Source: Euptelea pleiosperma (lineage: Eukaryota > Streptophyta > Magnoliopsida > Ranunculales > Eupteleaceae). From it: a DNA stretch of 64,000 bases. Shown here piece by piece: positions 49,217 to 62,971 of the stretch. Location: NCBI GenBank assembly GCA_035048495.1, contig CM068545.1, positions 24,090,741 through 24,154,740 of the forward strand, given 5' to 3'. Both the position numbers and the translations under genes were made by a program. Under the pieces are notes generated by a model, which saw nothing but the letters and a program-made list of their open reading frames with translations, was not told where the DNA came from and searched no databases. Within the stretch, counting starts at the first letter, position 1; each line of letters opens with the position of its first letter.

Positions 49217-50204
49217 TTGGTAGCTCTTCCGAGATACTAAGTACCAGTAAAAAATGAAGGGCCTTTATGTCTGTCAGTTGCCTACCTTCAACTTGGTCTT
49301 CGAGGTGGTGATGAATCTTCTTTTGTTTATTTTGAGTCTTTTTATTTTCTTCTGGTTACTACCATGACATTGATGGTCAAGGTAGTTGAGAATTGCAAAA
49401 AACATGTTTTTTGTTCATTTATTTTAAAGGGGAATTGAAACTTTATGTAAATGGTTAGAGAACCTTACATGCAAGGGGAAACTTTATGTAAATGGTTAGA
49501 GAACTTTACATTTCCAAGTTCTATTAATCTGTTTATTATGTCAGGATCAATGACTCATATGAATACTTATTACTAACATTGATTTATTGAATTTGATTCA
49601 CTACTACTATTTTGTCAGTCCTTCCACATTTGAATCGAAACTTGTTGCACTTGATCAATGTAGGTAACCTATTTGGAAGAGTAGGCCCTTCTGGACAGAG
49701 ATGATATTCGCTTAAAAATGCTTATTTTAAGTCATTATCCTTTAGCGTTATCGCACTCTCTTACGTAAAACTTCCTTATTTATCTACTTTTCTACGTAAG
49801 AGTCTCTTTCATTGCGTAGAACGTACTTTTCTAGACGAAATGATGAGTAAAACTTCTATCACAGCCGCCTTGTGATAGAAGAGAGTTACAGCCACTAATG
49901 GATAGACACGTGGAGCATAATTTAACTCAGGTTAAAATGACAATTTGAAATTTTTTCTTAAATTGAAAAGAGTTTAAAAAGGAAAAATCAATTCTTTTTT
50001 CTCTGGGACCATCAAAACCTCAGAAGTTTTATTCCGCCACCGCCACTGATATTCGCTCAAAAGTGCTTATTTTAAGCCATTATCCTTATAGCGATGTCGC
50101 ATTCTCCTACGCAAAACTTGTCTTTTCATTGACTTTTTCACGTAAGAGTTTCTTCCAATGCGTAGAGCACAATCTTTAAACGAAAATCGACTATTTGCAT
50201 GAAA
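49217..50204. repeat. Two direct copies of a GATATTCGCT unit; no gene
   Basis: About 49701-49850 and 50048-50200 share GATATTCGCT, GTGCTTATTTTAAG and ACGTAAGAGT. The segment 49845-49905 recurs in reverse complement at 54405-54475. 49217-49700 is unassigned. Confidence 0.55.
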
Positions 50205-51354
50205 TATATGCATTTCGGATAGTCAAGATATGAAGCCGTTTTGATTAAGTCTCATTATGTGCTTTTCTCTCGCAGGAAACCCAATCGGGCGATTTTAGAG
50301 ACTTGCGGGCCCACGATCAACCATAGAAGCCTAATATCAAAGCTTAAGGAGTCAACAAGCTATGACAAGAAGATACCGGCCAAGTACGGGTCAAGTCAGA
50401 GGATCGTAGAGCCAAATAAAGAACCAAGAGAGAGGAAAAGCTGAAGACCAAGAGACGAGCTAAAGTGATTCAAAGCCGCACCAACTGACATAAAATGACG
50501 GCTTACGTAATTGGTAAAGTCGACGGAAGATTACATTGAAGATTAGGGTTCATGACCCTCCGCCAGCTCTTTTGCCATTATTTTGTATTATTTTCTCTCT
50601 CCTCTCTCTTAATTCTCTCTCCATCTCTCTAGACTCTAATATCTAACCCATAGATCGTCTCATCGTACCATTAGATCCCCAGATCTACCATCCGATCCCC
50701 CTCTCCATGACCGAATTGCTTATATCTCACCATCCGATCCTTAGATCGATCATCCTAACCCTCCGATCTCCATCATCTAACCTTAGATCTTATCTCCTTT
50801 AGCTTTATTCTATCTCTCATAGTTCTTCTACCGTTAGATCTTCAATTCGACCGTTAGATCATTCATCTGATCGTTGGATCTCTCCAGATCCTACAGTCCG
50901 CCAATTGTGGACCGAGTCAAACCACCACCTCATCTCATCCAATTATCATAGTTCCATCATCTAACAGCCCCCATGGCCAAGTGGCCCACAAGCAAATTGG
51001 AAGCCCACGGCCTTCTAACCCGTCCTAGAACCCATGGTGTTTTGGGCTCATTTACCATTTTTCCCCCTTCCGGCCAAACGCACCCTAACCTACGGCCTCG
51101 CAAGAGGCCCATATCTATCCGGCCCATTAGCCCGCTTATCCTTGAGCCCATGCCCATACCCATTGACACATGGTCACAAGGCCCACGGGCCAATTATCCT
51201 TGTAATGACCCAATCAAAGCAAGTGGCCAACATAAACCCATGGGCTCTCACAAGCCCACATTCAAGCCAATGGGAGAAGTGGTCAACTTTGACCACTTCT
51301 CATCAATCCCCAACTTCATTCCTACGGTTTCTCTCTCCCACAACAAACTACTCC

Positions 51355-51361
51355 TATAAAA
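51355..51361 (+). promoter_or_regulatory. TATA box inside repeat copy A
   Basis: TATAAAAGAGAGAG is followed by a CT-rich leader from about 51380, as expected of a promoter in an LTR U3/R junction. Confidence 0.45.
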
Positions 51362-51607
51362 GAGAGAGAAACCTTGGGTCTTTCTTTGGTTCTCTCCCCC
51401 CTCTAAAATTCTTAACCTCTTTTTTCCTTTACCCTCTCTCTTTCAAAATCCCATTCTGGCAACAACATTAGCATCCACGGGTTGCTCTCCACAGTCTAAC
51501 CCACAAGCATCTTCACCTTCCTCTTGCCATTGATTTCGGCGAGAAGCTCGCCGGAATTTGCACTCCACATAATAGCATCTCTTTATTCTTCTTTCTCCTT
51601 TCTTTTC

Positions 51608-51609
51608 CT

Positions 51610-51641
<32 letters not shown>

Positions 51642-51806
51642 TTCTTCTTCTTCACTTACCGTAGTTGCAGCCTGTAACTCCGGCCGTCTGAACTAGCACG
51701 TCCTCTTGATGTTGCTTCTCCAACCCAGCAACCACACTGTCTCACTCCTCTTCTTCTTCTTCTTCTTCTTCTTCTTCTTCTTCTTCTTCTTCTTCTTCTT
51801 CTTCTT
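51608..51806 (+). repeat. Two CTT microsatellites
   Basis: CTT/TCT tracts at about 51608-51652 and 51749-51806. On minus they give a lysine-only open frame which is not a gene. Confidence 0.9.
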
Positions 51807-53560
51807 TTAAATCTTCTCCTTGCAGGCTCCACCTCTCATCACCGTTCGGTCTCTACGGCAAGCACCGCTCCAGCACCCTTTCGCCATTAAAACTGGCGAA
51901 CTCCGGTGCTGCCACCTCCTGTTGCAAGTTTTTCATCGCTGCTACTGCCACCTTGCATCGCTTGTTGCAAGTTTTTCCACCAGCAACGCTTCAGCGTGCA
52001 ACCAGCTCATCTTCTTGAGCATGCACAACCTACAACTCGTCCTCCACAGTGTGCACCTTCCACTGTATCACGTCTGCAACAACAGCTCCTACAGTGCACA
52101 AGCTTGCTGATCTGCAAACCTTGACACCAACACCTGAGTTGCATATGTGTTAGCACAACGCCAGAGTCAAATTTGGTCTGCAACTCCGGCTGAGATCGCC
52201 GCTCAGCGTCTCCCCACGACCCTGCAACAGTTCGGGTTACTACCTCCATTTTTAGGATTCCATTCCCACGGTGAAGCCCTCCTCTTCCTTCATTGGTAAA
52301 ACCAGTGTGCCCACATAAGAGCACCACCGTGTAGTCTCCTCCTTGCTGCACACCGTCAAAGCTACAACGCCTGCAACTCAGTTGCAGGCCGTCAGTTTTC
52401 AAATCTTCCCCCCTACATCACCGTTTTCCACTCTGAAACGAACCAGATCTGGTTCGTGATAGTCCCTTGTTGCTGGCCAACCCAGTAATATCTATCGCCA
52501 GCTGCTCCCCTTTCCGCCTGAGCTCCTATCCATCTTCTTCTTCGCACAGCACCGCCTCTGCAATTCCGGCCTTCATCTCTTCGATCGGTCAAACCAGTTC
52601 TTCTAGCTCATCACCACCACGAACCAGATCAGAGTGATCTCCTTTTGCTTGCAAGCTGTCCTCCTCCACGTCTGCAGCAGCAGCTCCTACAAGCACTACC
52701 GTTAAGAGTTGTAGGAGCACCAGTCACCTCATCATCTCCCTCAGCCGGTGTTTGACCCTTCAACACCTTCCGCTCTATTGCGAGGCCGCACTAACATCTG
52801 CCATTCTTTCCGGGCACAACCTCACCAAGGTGTTGTTCTTCCATTTGCACCAAGTGTCGTGCCACCTTCCATCAATCACCATAGGTTATTCAACCTTATT
52901 CTTCTTGGAGTAACTAGTGCACAGTCCACATTGCACTTTGATGTCCCCTCGGGCTTCCTACATGCAATCATCTTCACATTGCTGCCCTCACATGCGGTGA
53001 TCTCCAATCACTCTGGTAAGTGCTTCTAAGGACTCCTCTCTTCTTCCCCTCCTTTCTATCTCTAGATCTTTAGTCTCCACATTCTCTTTCTACATTGTTT
53101 TTGTGACTTTCTCTCTCTACCTAGATCTCTACTTTTCTCTTTCTAGAATTTATAATTTTCTCTCTCTACTTTTTCAAGCTTTGTAATCAGTTTCATTTTT
53201 ATTTTGGATTGATACATTTTGTAAGGATTTTAATTAATTAATTTCATTTCATTTCATGCTATTTCAGTTATGTCATTTGATTTAGTAAATTTTATTGAAT
53301 TGAAAATTCTCCATCCAATAATCATATTTTAATCTCGATCAAACCACCATTCTAAACCTTCCATCATTTCTAAACATATTTCCTTTAATTTGTTCTTTAT
53401 TTGCCCTAACCCCGAGTGCGGACGATATCCGACACGAGCCACTGTGCAAATCTGCATTTTTGCAGATTAAGTGAACCAAATCGGAGAAATTACAAATATT
53501 GTTGAAATCAAGAGTTTTCGTAACCAACGACGTGGAAAAACCTTAATTTCAGCCACCGTC

Positions 53561-54429
53561 GGATTTGCTGCCGCTGCTCTGAGCCTCTACATATTATTCT
53601 CGCAGCCGCACAGCCCACAGTGGTTTTGCCAACTCTTCTAGGACCATTGAGGATGAGGGGTTGGAACCCTATGGCGCTGGACTTGGTTGTTGGGGATAGT
53701 CCTTAGTAATGGTCGAGGGATTATCTTCCATGCCTTCTTCACCATATTCTATTTTAATCAAAAAATTAGTTTTCTCTCTCTCTCCGTCTTGCTCTGAGCC
53801 TCCGCTGAAGTGCTCTTTTCTCCAACTTCAATAAAAAACTCAAATACTGAAACACAACTCCATGCTCTATTTTTTTTGGTTTGTAGGATGTATTTGTGTG
53901 CCTAGGGCAAATCTATGGTATGGGGGCAACATAAGGTATTCAGTTGATCTGATCTTATTGTATGATCGTAGCCGTTTTCATGATTCTTTATCTTACTGTA
54001 CAAAAGAAATTGGTAGATGGGATGGGTTTTTTTTTTTTTTTTTGTTTTTGACAAGCAGCTGATCGGATGGTTAAAAGGAACTTGTGATTATTCATTGTGT
54101 TTGGTTTTAAAAGATGTACAAGGTTTTGGAATAGTCGTCCCTGTGTCTAGACCATTGGATGGTCCTTCAGGTTTGTGTGGAATTTCTCAAGGACTACTAT
54201 ACTAGCAGTTCGGATCTGGAAGAGAGTTTTGTTTTGGAAGAGGGTGTTGTTTTGGCATTGAACAATTCAACGGGAAAGAAAAGAAAATTGGGCGACGGGA
54301 AATTTTTGACATGGGTGGAAACCTAGAAAGAAACAGAGGGAAGCGGGATGGAAAAAAAATTCGATTGTTGGGTTATCCTAACCTGAGTTAGGTTGTGGTC
54401 TACGTATCGATCCATTAGTAGCTGTAACT
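53561..54429 (+). other. Spacer between the two long repeats; possible coding fragments
   Basis: No gene recognised. A stretch near 54070-54110 reads WLKGTCDYSLC, reminiscent of the copia RNase H region. The frame from about 54160 to 54327 is open and acidic, ending KLGDGKFLTWVET-stop, after an acceptor-like CTTCAG. A T17 run lies at about 54027-54043. Confidence 0.35.
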
Positions 54430-57210
54430 TTCTTCTATCACAAGGCGCTGTGATAGAAGTTTTACTCCGAAATGATATATTTGCATACATTAAACACATT
54501 TCTGAAAGTCTAAATATGAAGCCATTTTGATTAAGTCTCATTACGCACTTTTCGTTATTACAGGAAATCCGATCGGGCTATTCTCGAGACTTGAGGGCCT
54601 ACGATCAACCATAGAAGCCTTATATCAAAGCTTAAAGAGCTAGCAGCCTTTAACAAGAAGATACCGGCCAAGTACGGGTCAAGTCAGAGGATCATAGAGC
54701 CGGATCAAGAACCGAGAAAGAGGCAAAGCTGAAGACCAAGAGACACACTTAAGTGATTCAAAGCCGCATCAAATGGCATAAAATGACGGCTCACGTGATT
54801 GGTGAAGCCTACTGAAGACTATGTTGAAGATCAGGGTTCAAGACCCTCTGCCAACTCTTTTGTCTTTATTTTGTATTATTTTCTCTTTCTTTTCTCCTAA
54901 TTCTCTATCCTTTTTCTCTATCTCAATAGACCCTAACATCTGACCCTTAGTTCTTTTCAACCTACCATTCGATCATCAGATCGACCACCCCGATCTCTCT
55001 GATCTCCATCATCTAACTTCTAATCTGGATGACTTACAGGCAAGAAACGAGTTAGACAGCACATCGATGAATTATTTTACAATAAGCCATGAAATGGTGT
55101 CAGAAAGACCAAGGTAATGGGCCAAGATGTATGACGGGCCATGGTTGTGAACTGCATCCGGCACTCAATCACGAAATACCTTAAAGGGCTGTATGATGGA
55201 CCAATGGACAGTTTTAGAACCAAACAAGTAAAGGACTAATGCACGAGAAGAAATTTGGGAAGTAGTTACGGTTCCCATGCCTACATGGCAATATGGTCAT
55301 AGCAGGAGAAGAAGATGTGGACCAAGGAAATGATGGGTTAGCACATGAGGAGGGTGAGCATGTCACAGTGGGTATCCTTGCTAGACATCGATGCATTCCA
55401 AATAAAGCGTGGATGATTGACAGATCGTAAGGGAATATTACATCAATTAGGAAAGTTGATTAAAACAAAGAGGTATTTTAGGAAGATACCTTTGAAAATT
55501 AACAAGAATAGTTGCTAAACTAACTAGTTGATCCTTTAAGAGCAAAAGTTGTGGTTTTCGCATATAAATGGACGGTCGTAATATGATTAGAAACAATCAA
55601 GATATGGCCCAACATAGAGAATATCTAAAGGGCAATATGGAAGGAATGTGCATTTTTTGGAAAAGAAGAGGGGTATAATGGACTGATATGACAAAAGGGA
55701 AAAGTTCAAAAAACGTTAGAGAATTGTTTGGCATGGGCAGTCCTTGACAGGTAGGGCTGAGGTGGCAACACCCTCACTTAAAACCCACATTCTCACTCTT
55801 TCTAATTTGGGCTCCACGTTTTCTCCAAGACCCTCATGCCAAGCCGTAAAAACGCATCTCATCCCCTACCTTAAAAAAAAAGAAAAGGAGAGAAGCACTC
55901 TCTCTCTCCCATTCACCCCTTTGCTGCCGAAGGCAAGGGCCGTCACCCCCCATCTCATCTCTCTCACCTCGCGGAGGATCCTCTCCATTGCTAGCCGGAC
56001 CTGCAACTCCGGCCAGCGCTCCATTAGCGTCTCCATCACTGTTGGTTCCCCTTCACCTTGACAGGAGGGTATGCTGTGAGCATCTCTACCTGACTGTGCA
56101 CCGCCATCTACCTCTCTAAAGGAACCAGCAACTGATCTTTGCTCTCTCGGGATCCTGCAAGTTCAGCAACCTCTTCTTTCTTCACAGCCACCTCACACCG
56201 CCGGACTGGAGTGATGCAACTTCGATCTCTCCTCTCCTCAACTTCACCACCCAGCAACTCTGATAGCCTGCAACCCTCTCACATCGCCTTGAAACCCATC
56301 TCTCTCATTCATTATCCCTCCACCACGATCCCCTTGTTGCTGTCTACAGTCCCAAACGGTGCAGCTTCTCCTCGCATCGGCTGCTCCTCTCTACCACCCC
56401 TCATCCTGTCATCCAACGCACCTGCAAGCCGCCACCTCTTCCACGGATTCACCTTCAACAGCGTGGTCATGAGACCCTCCAACAACGCCTAAAATAGCAT
56501 TTGAAGTGCTACCTTCCTCTTCCATCAAGTTGCAAACCCACCGGTGCTGCTCCCATCAAATATGCCTCTACGGCCCGAAAGTTCTTCCATTGGCTGTGGG
56601 TGCACTACAGCTAGTCTCCTCGCCTTCTCCTCCAGGTGCATCTTGCATCCACCTTCGTGATTGCAAGTCTCATCATCTTCTCCAAGTGCTGCAAGACGAG
56701 TGCGACCCACTATATTCACTAGGGTTGGATATCTCGTATGGTAAGAATATCTACTCTCAATTTTCTCTCTCTATATCTCTTTCTCTCTCTAGGTTTTTAT
56801 AGAATTTTTTTTCTCTCTCTATCTTATATTTCATGCTTTCTAGAGTAGTTATTTTTTCAAGCAATGTATCTCTTTTGATTTAATTCGATTAATAAAATAG
56901 TGTTTTTTTTTATTATTCAATTTATTGTCCAATGTGTTAGTCAATTGATAAATTCTCCATAAAAAGAATTCAATCCCGTGATGATCATTCGCACCTCTCC
57001 ATCATCTTTAATAGCATTTTTGTGGAAAAATCCGTCATTGTATGATCTTTAATGTGCGTTCTCTAACCCCCGAGTGAAGATACGATATCCGACACGAATC
57101 CCTATACAAATCTAAAATTTTACAGGATTTAAGAACCGGATCAATTTACAATTGTGTTGAAATTAGGGTTTTCGTAACCAACGACGCGAAAAAATCCTAC
57201 TTTCAATGCA
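54430..57210 (+). repeat. Long LTR-like repeat, copy B
   Basis: Matches copy A at both ends: 54520-54880 with 50230-50600 (ACAAGAAGATACCGGCCAAG) and 56960-57205 with 53290-53560 (CGATATCCGACACGA). The middle parts have diverged or been replaced. No gene. Confidence 0.6.
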
Positions 57211-57399
57211 AAGACTAGAGAAAGGAAAGAATGAAATTTGAAAAACTATTATTAGAATTGTCCATCCAAAATGCTACACAATCTTGCTACTTTTTAAAAA
57301 CAAAAGCTAAATTCTAAAAAATGATGCACACCAAGTGCGTCCACAGAGAAAAAAAAAACACTTCTATAAACAACACACCTTGGGACACATTAGATTTCT

Positions 57400-58265
57400 C
57401 CGAAATTCTAAGTTCCATCATCCCACGTTCCACACGACTCAGGGTCTTGGAATTCTATAAATAGAACCCTTCTATGCCTTCTCTAAACACACACAGAGAC
57501 AAAGAGTGACTCAATCTTCAAGAGAAAGAAGCGAATGCTTTATTTATTAGTGTCCATTCGAAGAGCAAGAAGCTTATTTTTCATTCACATTTTGTGAGCT
57601 TGTTCTCTTTTTGATCAAAGTCAAGAGCTTGATCCTTTATTTGGCTTAGGTTTTTCACTTCTATATTCAACATAGTAAGCCTGAGTGTACCAGTGTGACT
57701 CAACACCTTTTGAGCAACTTGGGGTTCAGGGTGTACTGAATCCTTCACCTTCTGCAAAGGCGGGAGTGTTGAGAATTAATATCGGAGGAGCCGATCGACG
57801 GTAGGTTTGGGGTGTACCAAACTTAACAAGCGGATAAAGCTTCTTGGCTGGAAGGGCGCGCGTGGATTCGTGACGTTGATTCAGAGGACGTGGACGCATC
57901 GGCAGTAGGCCTTGGCTAAGGTTGGAAGCTGTATTTACAACAGTATTGCGTAGGTAACCTTTGTTTCGTTTAACTTTTCAGTTAGTGATACTTTCTGTCT
58001 GGACGTAGTCCCGTGGTTTTTCCTTGGCTAAGGTTTCTACGTAAAAATCTCTTGTCTTGTATGATTGTTTGTTTGTATTCCGCAATCTATCTTGATTAGA
58101 TTAAACGACAAAAAGACAATATATTACGGAGATATATTTGATTTGAGTCGGTTGTGATAATCTTTTATCAAACAACCAAGACATGCGTTTTTATTCTCTT
58201 ACCACGGACCAGTAAAACTGTGTAGGTATAATTAATTTTAAATACATAATCAACCCCCCTTTTAG
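57400..58265 (+). repeat. Copia LTR (probably solo)
   Basis: Has a CTATAAATAG box at 57456, a leader with ACACACAGAGAC, the LTR phrases GATTCGTGACGTTGATTCA and GGTTGGAAGCTGTATTTACA, and a final CAACCCCCCTTTTA. These are common to a widespread plant copia LTR type. No primer binding site or pol follows, so it is likely solo; exact ends are uncertain. Confidence 0.6.
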
Positions 58266-58369
58266 ATATATTGAGTTAAAGAAAACAGACCGGTGAAATT
58301 TCATGGGCCACGTACTATCAATATAACAAGTGACTATAGTTTTCTTATACCCCATCTTATCTTATATGG

Positions 58370-58845
58370 CTTTAATAATGAGTGGCTGAGATCCACTATA
58401 CTTTATATCGACGGCTGAGATTAACTCCCACCCGATTTTGACGAACACTTTGTCAGAAAGTGCCGCGGGCACGGCCCTCCCATGTATATAACAAGACAAC
58501 TAAGTTGTATTATCTTATCTTATCCATCCATCTAATTTGGACGGTTAGATAAAGAGTGGTTGAGATCAAATCCATCGATCTAATGTGGACGGTTAGATTT
58601 CAGCCACTTAATCCGCCTCATTTGACCTCAATTTATTCAAAATTTGAATTTCAACACCGTTATTTTTTGTTATTTCTGTTATTTTTCCATTTCTCCCTCT
58701 GTGCGTTACAATCCGTTATAACAGCCGTTATAATGGAAAAATAGTAACACCCCAGTCTGTTATACTCTTTGAGTGCCAAAGGCACCCAATTTTTGCAAAC
58801 ACTTTTATCGGAAAGTGCCGTGGGCACGAGACATTAATTTACTAG
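58370..58845 (+). mobile_element. Helitron 3' end
   Basis: A perfect hairpin GTGCC-GTG-GGCAC (58815-58827) lies 14 bases before TTTACTAG (ends 58845), followed by T. This is a textbook Helitron 3' terminus. A related CGGGCACGG motif lies at 58466. The 5' TC end was not located, so the left boundary is a guess. Confidence 0.6.
58621..58770. repeat. Fragment of the CAAGGTTTAAA MITE interior
   Basis: TTTGAATTTCAACACCGTTA and ACAATCCGTTATAACAG match the right-hand half of copies 1-5. It lacks both ends and sits inside the Helitron. Confidence 0.6.
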
Positions 58846-59946
58846 TATATATATAAAAGAGCGCCATTTAGCATTTTGAATTTTGAGTCAATACCAAGTT
58901 TTGGCAAAATTTTAAAGGTATAGGACTTTGGATCATGGTTCGAAGTCTCGGGATCGGCCACCTATCTGGCGTGATCCCGGGACATCTAAAAAAAACCATA
59001 AAAAATAAAAATAGAAAAAAATGTGAAAAATCATAAAAAATCTGACTTGATCCATTTCAGTTTGTTTGGATGAAAAAAAATATAAAAAATCGTAAGAAAA
59101 TCAGAAAAATGACTCAGACTCGAAGAGTTAACTCGGCCAACTCGGCTGGATTGGGTGATCAGATTGATCCAGTGTGATCCGGTACACACCAGTGTATTTC
59201 GTCATGTGGGCCTCCCGAGACCATTCCGGATCACCCGATTCAGACCGGGATTGGCTGATACTTTGAACGATGCTTAGGATGCAGTCGATTCCGAGCAGTC
59301 TCATGGCCTTACATAACTGCACGCTAACCGCATGGATGTTTAGCCCACCCCTTGGTGGATGTATATAAGAAAAATCAGTCCCGTTGATATTATCCACCCA
59401 TAGATTATAGCACTTTTTTAGGTTTGATTGTAGCTGTTGGATACAAGCATGTTTTTTGCATGCTTTTTGGGCACTTAATCCGACAGCAGAAATTATCAAC
59501 GAAGCTGATTTTTGGTATGCATATCCACCAAGGGGTAGGGTAAATATCCATGCGGTTAGTGGGCCGAAAAAAGTGAGCCATGTAGGGCCGCAAGACCCCT
59601 CTGCATCGACTGTATCTGAAGTCCTCTCCGCATCTAAAATTTTTCCAAGGGCAAAGGTTTCCTGGATCGGTAGTGCTGGTTTGATTCTCTACGTATACGT
59701 GGACTTTCATATAAACCAAGTTACCAACACAAATCTCGAATTCTCGATCGTCCTAACCATCTCACCAATCCATTACGGACCGTTGGATTTCTACGTGCTG
59801 GTGCAGAGAAGATGCATGAGAAACGGATAAACGGAGGTCAAGGCTTTGACTTCTGACGCAAGCAATGACAGAGAATAAGAAGACCCTAGAAAGTTAGAAA
59901 CGCTGTCAAATTTAGAAAAAAGCCACAAACTGACCTCAAAAAATGC

Positions 59947-60850
<904 letters not shown>

Positions 60851-61565
60851 AGAGTCTACAAAGTGTTTGTACACTTTTTGTTGGGGCTTTTCTTGGTGTT
60901 CTCATGGCTTCGTTGGGTAATAAAGAACTGAAGAAGAGTCTCTGAGAGGGTCTGTTGGTTCTCTGTGTTCTCATGGTTTTGTTAGTGTTTCTTAGAGGGT
61001 CTGTTTGCCTTCTACTTCTCATGTAAGCTTAAGGTAGTTTGAAATGGATTTTCATGTGGAGATGTGTGTCCCTGGTCACTCAACTATATATATGGGTTAA
61101 AGGTTCTATTCTGACCAAATTCTTAACGCCAACAGTGTGAATTAAACTAAGAATCCACACTCCTTGGCAATGTTATTAACGGCCAGTCGAACCAGTGACC
61201 CGGTCACAAAACTGGGTTGGGTTGATCCCGACACGCACAACAATCTGTAAGCCATGCGACCCGGCCGGTTGAACCGGTTACCCATCTGACCCGGACACTG
61301 GTTGATCCAGTGACCCAGGGTGGTCCACCGAAGGGCGGGCAAAACATTCATGGGTGGGCCCCCAACGAGTTGCCATGTGGTTGGTTGACCCAGTGAACCG
61401 GTCTTGACCGTTTCAATGACTGGTCCGGGTATGAAAACATTGCTCCGATCCACAGGCTACCGTAATCACTAAGGCAAAAAATAAAAAATAAAAAAACAAA
61501 CACAAAAAGAGAAAAAAAAATGGTCTTTAATGCATCTGGTGCAAATTATTGGCGATGGAGTTAAT

Positions 61566-61946
61566 CTTTAGGTTTAAGGGAGGCCGTTTTAACGGTTAAA
61601 CGGACTGGGGGTGTTACCGTTTAAACGGATTGAAACGGCAAGGGGCAAAAATGAAAAAAAAAATAGAATTTAACGGATTTTAATGGTTTTAACGGAAAAA
61701 ATGGCGCTAAATTAAAAATAAAATGGAATTTAACGGATTTTAACGGAATTAAACGGATTTAATGGCTGTTTTTTTCACAAATTTTTTTAGAATTAAACGG
61801 CTGTTTAAACGATTTTAACGGCCATTTAAATGATTTTAACGGCGTTAAAATAATAAAACGGCCATTTTATTCAAAACCGATAAAACGTGTTTAAACGGAA
61901 ACGGGCTTGGGGTGTTACGGTTTAAACGGCCGTTTTTAAAACCATG
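61566..61946. mobile_element. hAT-like MITE, variant of the CAAGGTTTAAA family
   Basis: It starts CTTTAGGTTTAAGGGAGG and ends TTTTTAAAACCATG, flanked by GAGTTAAT and GAGTTAAC. The partner block has the empty site GGAGTTAATCTTTGATG at about 48235. The interior is made of TTTAACGG / AAACGGCC units in place of the CCGTTATAACGG units of the other copies. Confidence 0.85.
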
Positions 61947-62088
61947 GAGTTAACTTTAATGAAAATCTGATGATGGACCTCAATGGAGACACGTGGAACA
62001 TTTTAGACACCATTGACAGTAGGGGTGTAAATTTGGCCCGCGGCCTAGCTCAGGCCTACCCTATTTTTTCTAGGGAAAATTACTTCAA

Positions 62089-62971
62089 AGGTCTGTTTGA
62101 CAACTAGACACAGATTTGGAATTGAAAATAGAATTCCAGGATTTGTGATTTCTAAGAATTTGAATTCAAAGAATTGAAATTTCTTGTGTTTGGTTGCATC
62201 GTGGAAATTACTTTGAATTCCCAATTAATTTTAATTTTAGCTGTTTGGACATCTAACAGAATTGAAATTTCTATCCATCTACATAAGAGAAATATCATCT
62301 CATGAACTTTATGTTATAATGACTGCTATAAACCCATAAAGACACCAATCCAACGGTTAGATACATCCTTAGGTAGACTTATAAACTAAAATCAGGCTGA
62401 TTAGTTATCTCTCAACTTGGATCTTTGTACCCCAACTAATGCTAAATATATCACATGGTTAAAAATCAACCCATAAAAGACATCAATCAAACGGTTACAA
62501 ATTTGTAATCCGTTGATGATGGACCACAGTATGACCACGTGGCACATCAGTAGAGACCACGGGCCATATGGATGTTTGTCCCATCCGCAGATGGACCTAC
62601 ATGCTAAGAATCAAGTTGATTAAAAATTTTCAACCTTTGGATCTAAGTACCACAAATAATGCTAGATATCGCACGGTTAAGAATCAACAAAAATAAATAC
62701 ATCAATCCAACGGTTTCAAATAACTAATCTTGTTGGTTTTTTATTTATAGGTCCACCTAGAGATGAACATGAGAGTTGGAGCCCCAAAACAATTCTTTTG
62801 AATCTCTCCGTCCGGAAATTGAATTCCAGGAATTTGAAGTTTCTTCTCCCTCTTAAAACTTCTAATTCCAAGAAAATCATGGAATTGGAAATATAATTCT
62901 TGGAATTCGGTCCTCCCAAACATAGAAATTTGTCCAAATCCGATTAAATTCCGAGTTACCAAACAGACCCC
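62089..62971. mobile_element. hAT-like MITE with GGTCTGTTTGG ends, carrying family P DNA
   Basis: Ends AGGTCTGTTTGACAA and TTACCAAACAGACCCC are inverted. Both subterminal regions are rich in GGAATTCAAA/AATTCC motifs. Family P sequence occupies about 62320-62765. No target duplication was found, and the two ends may not belong to one insertion. Confidence 0.55.

Larger units (their letters stand above)
50205..53560 (+). repeat. Long LTR-like repeat, copy A
   Basis: Starts near ATGAAGCCGTTTTGATTAAG and ends with TTTTCGTAACCAACGACG; both phrases recur in copy B. It has a CCGATC/AGATC degenerate repeat (50640-50890), a TATAAAA box (51355), a pyrimidine-rich leader and CTT microsatellites. Internal open frames are low-complexity. 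The size and layout suggest a long LTR or a non-autonomous retroelement. Confidence 0.6.

Noticed and set aside
51443..51655. Minus-strand open frame rich in lysine
   Set aside because: It is only the translation of the CTT microsatellite.
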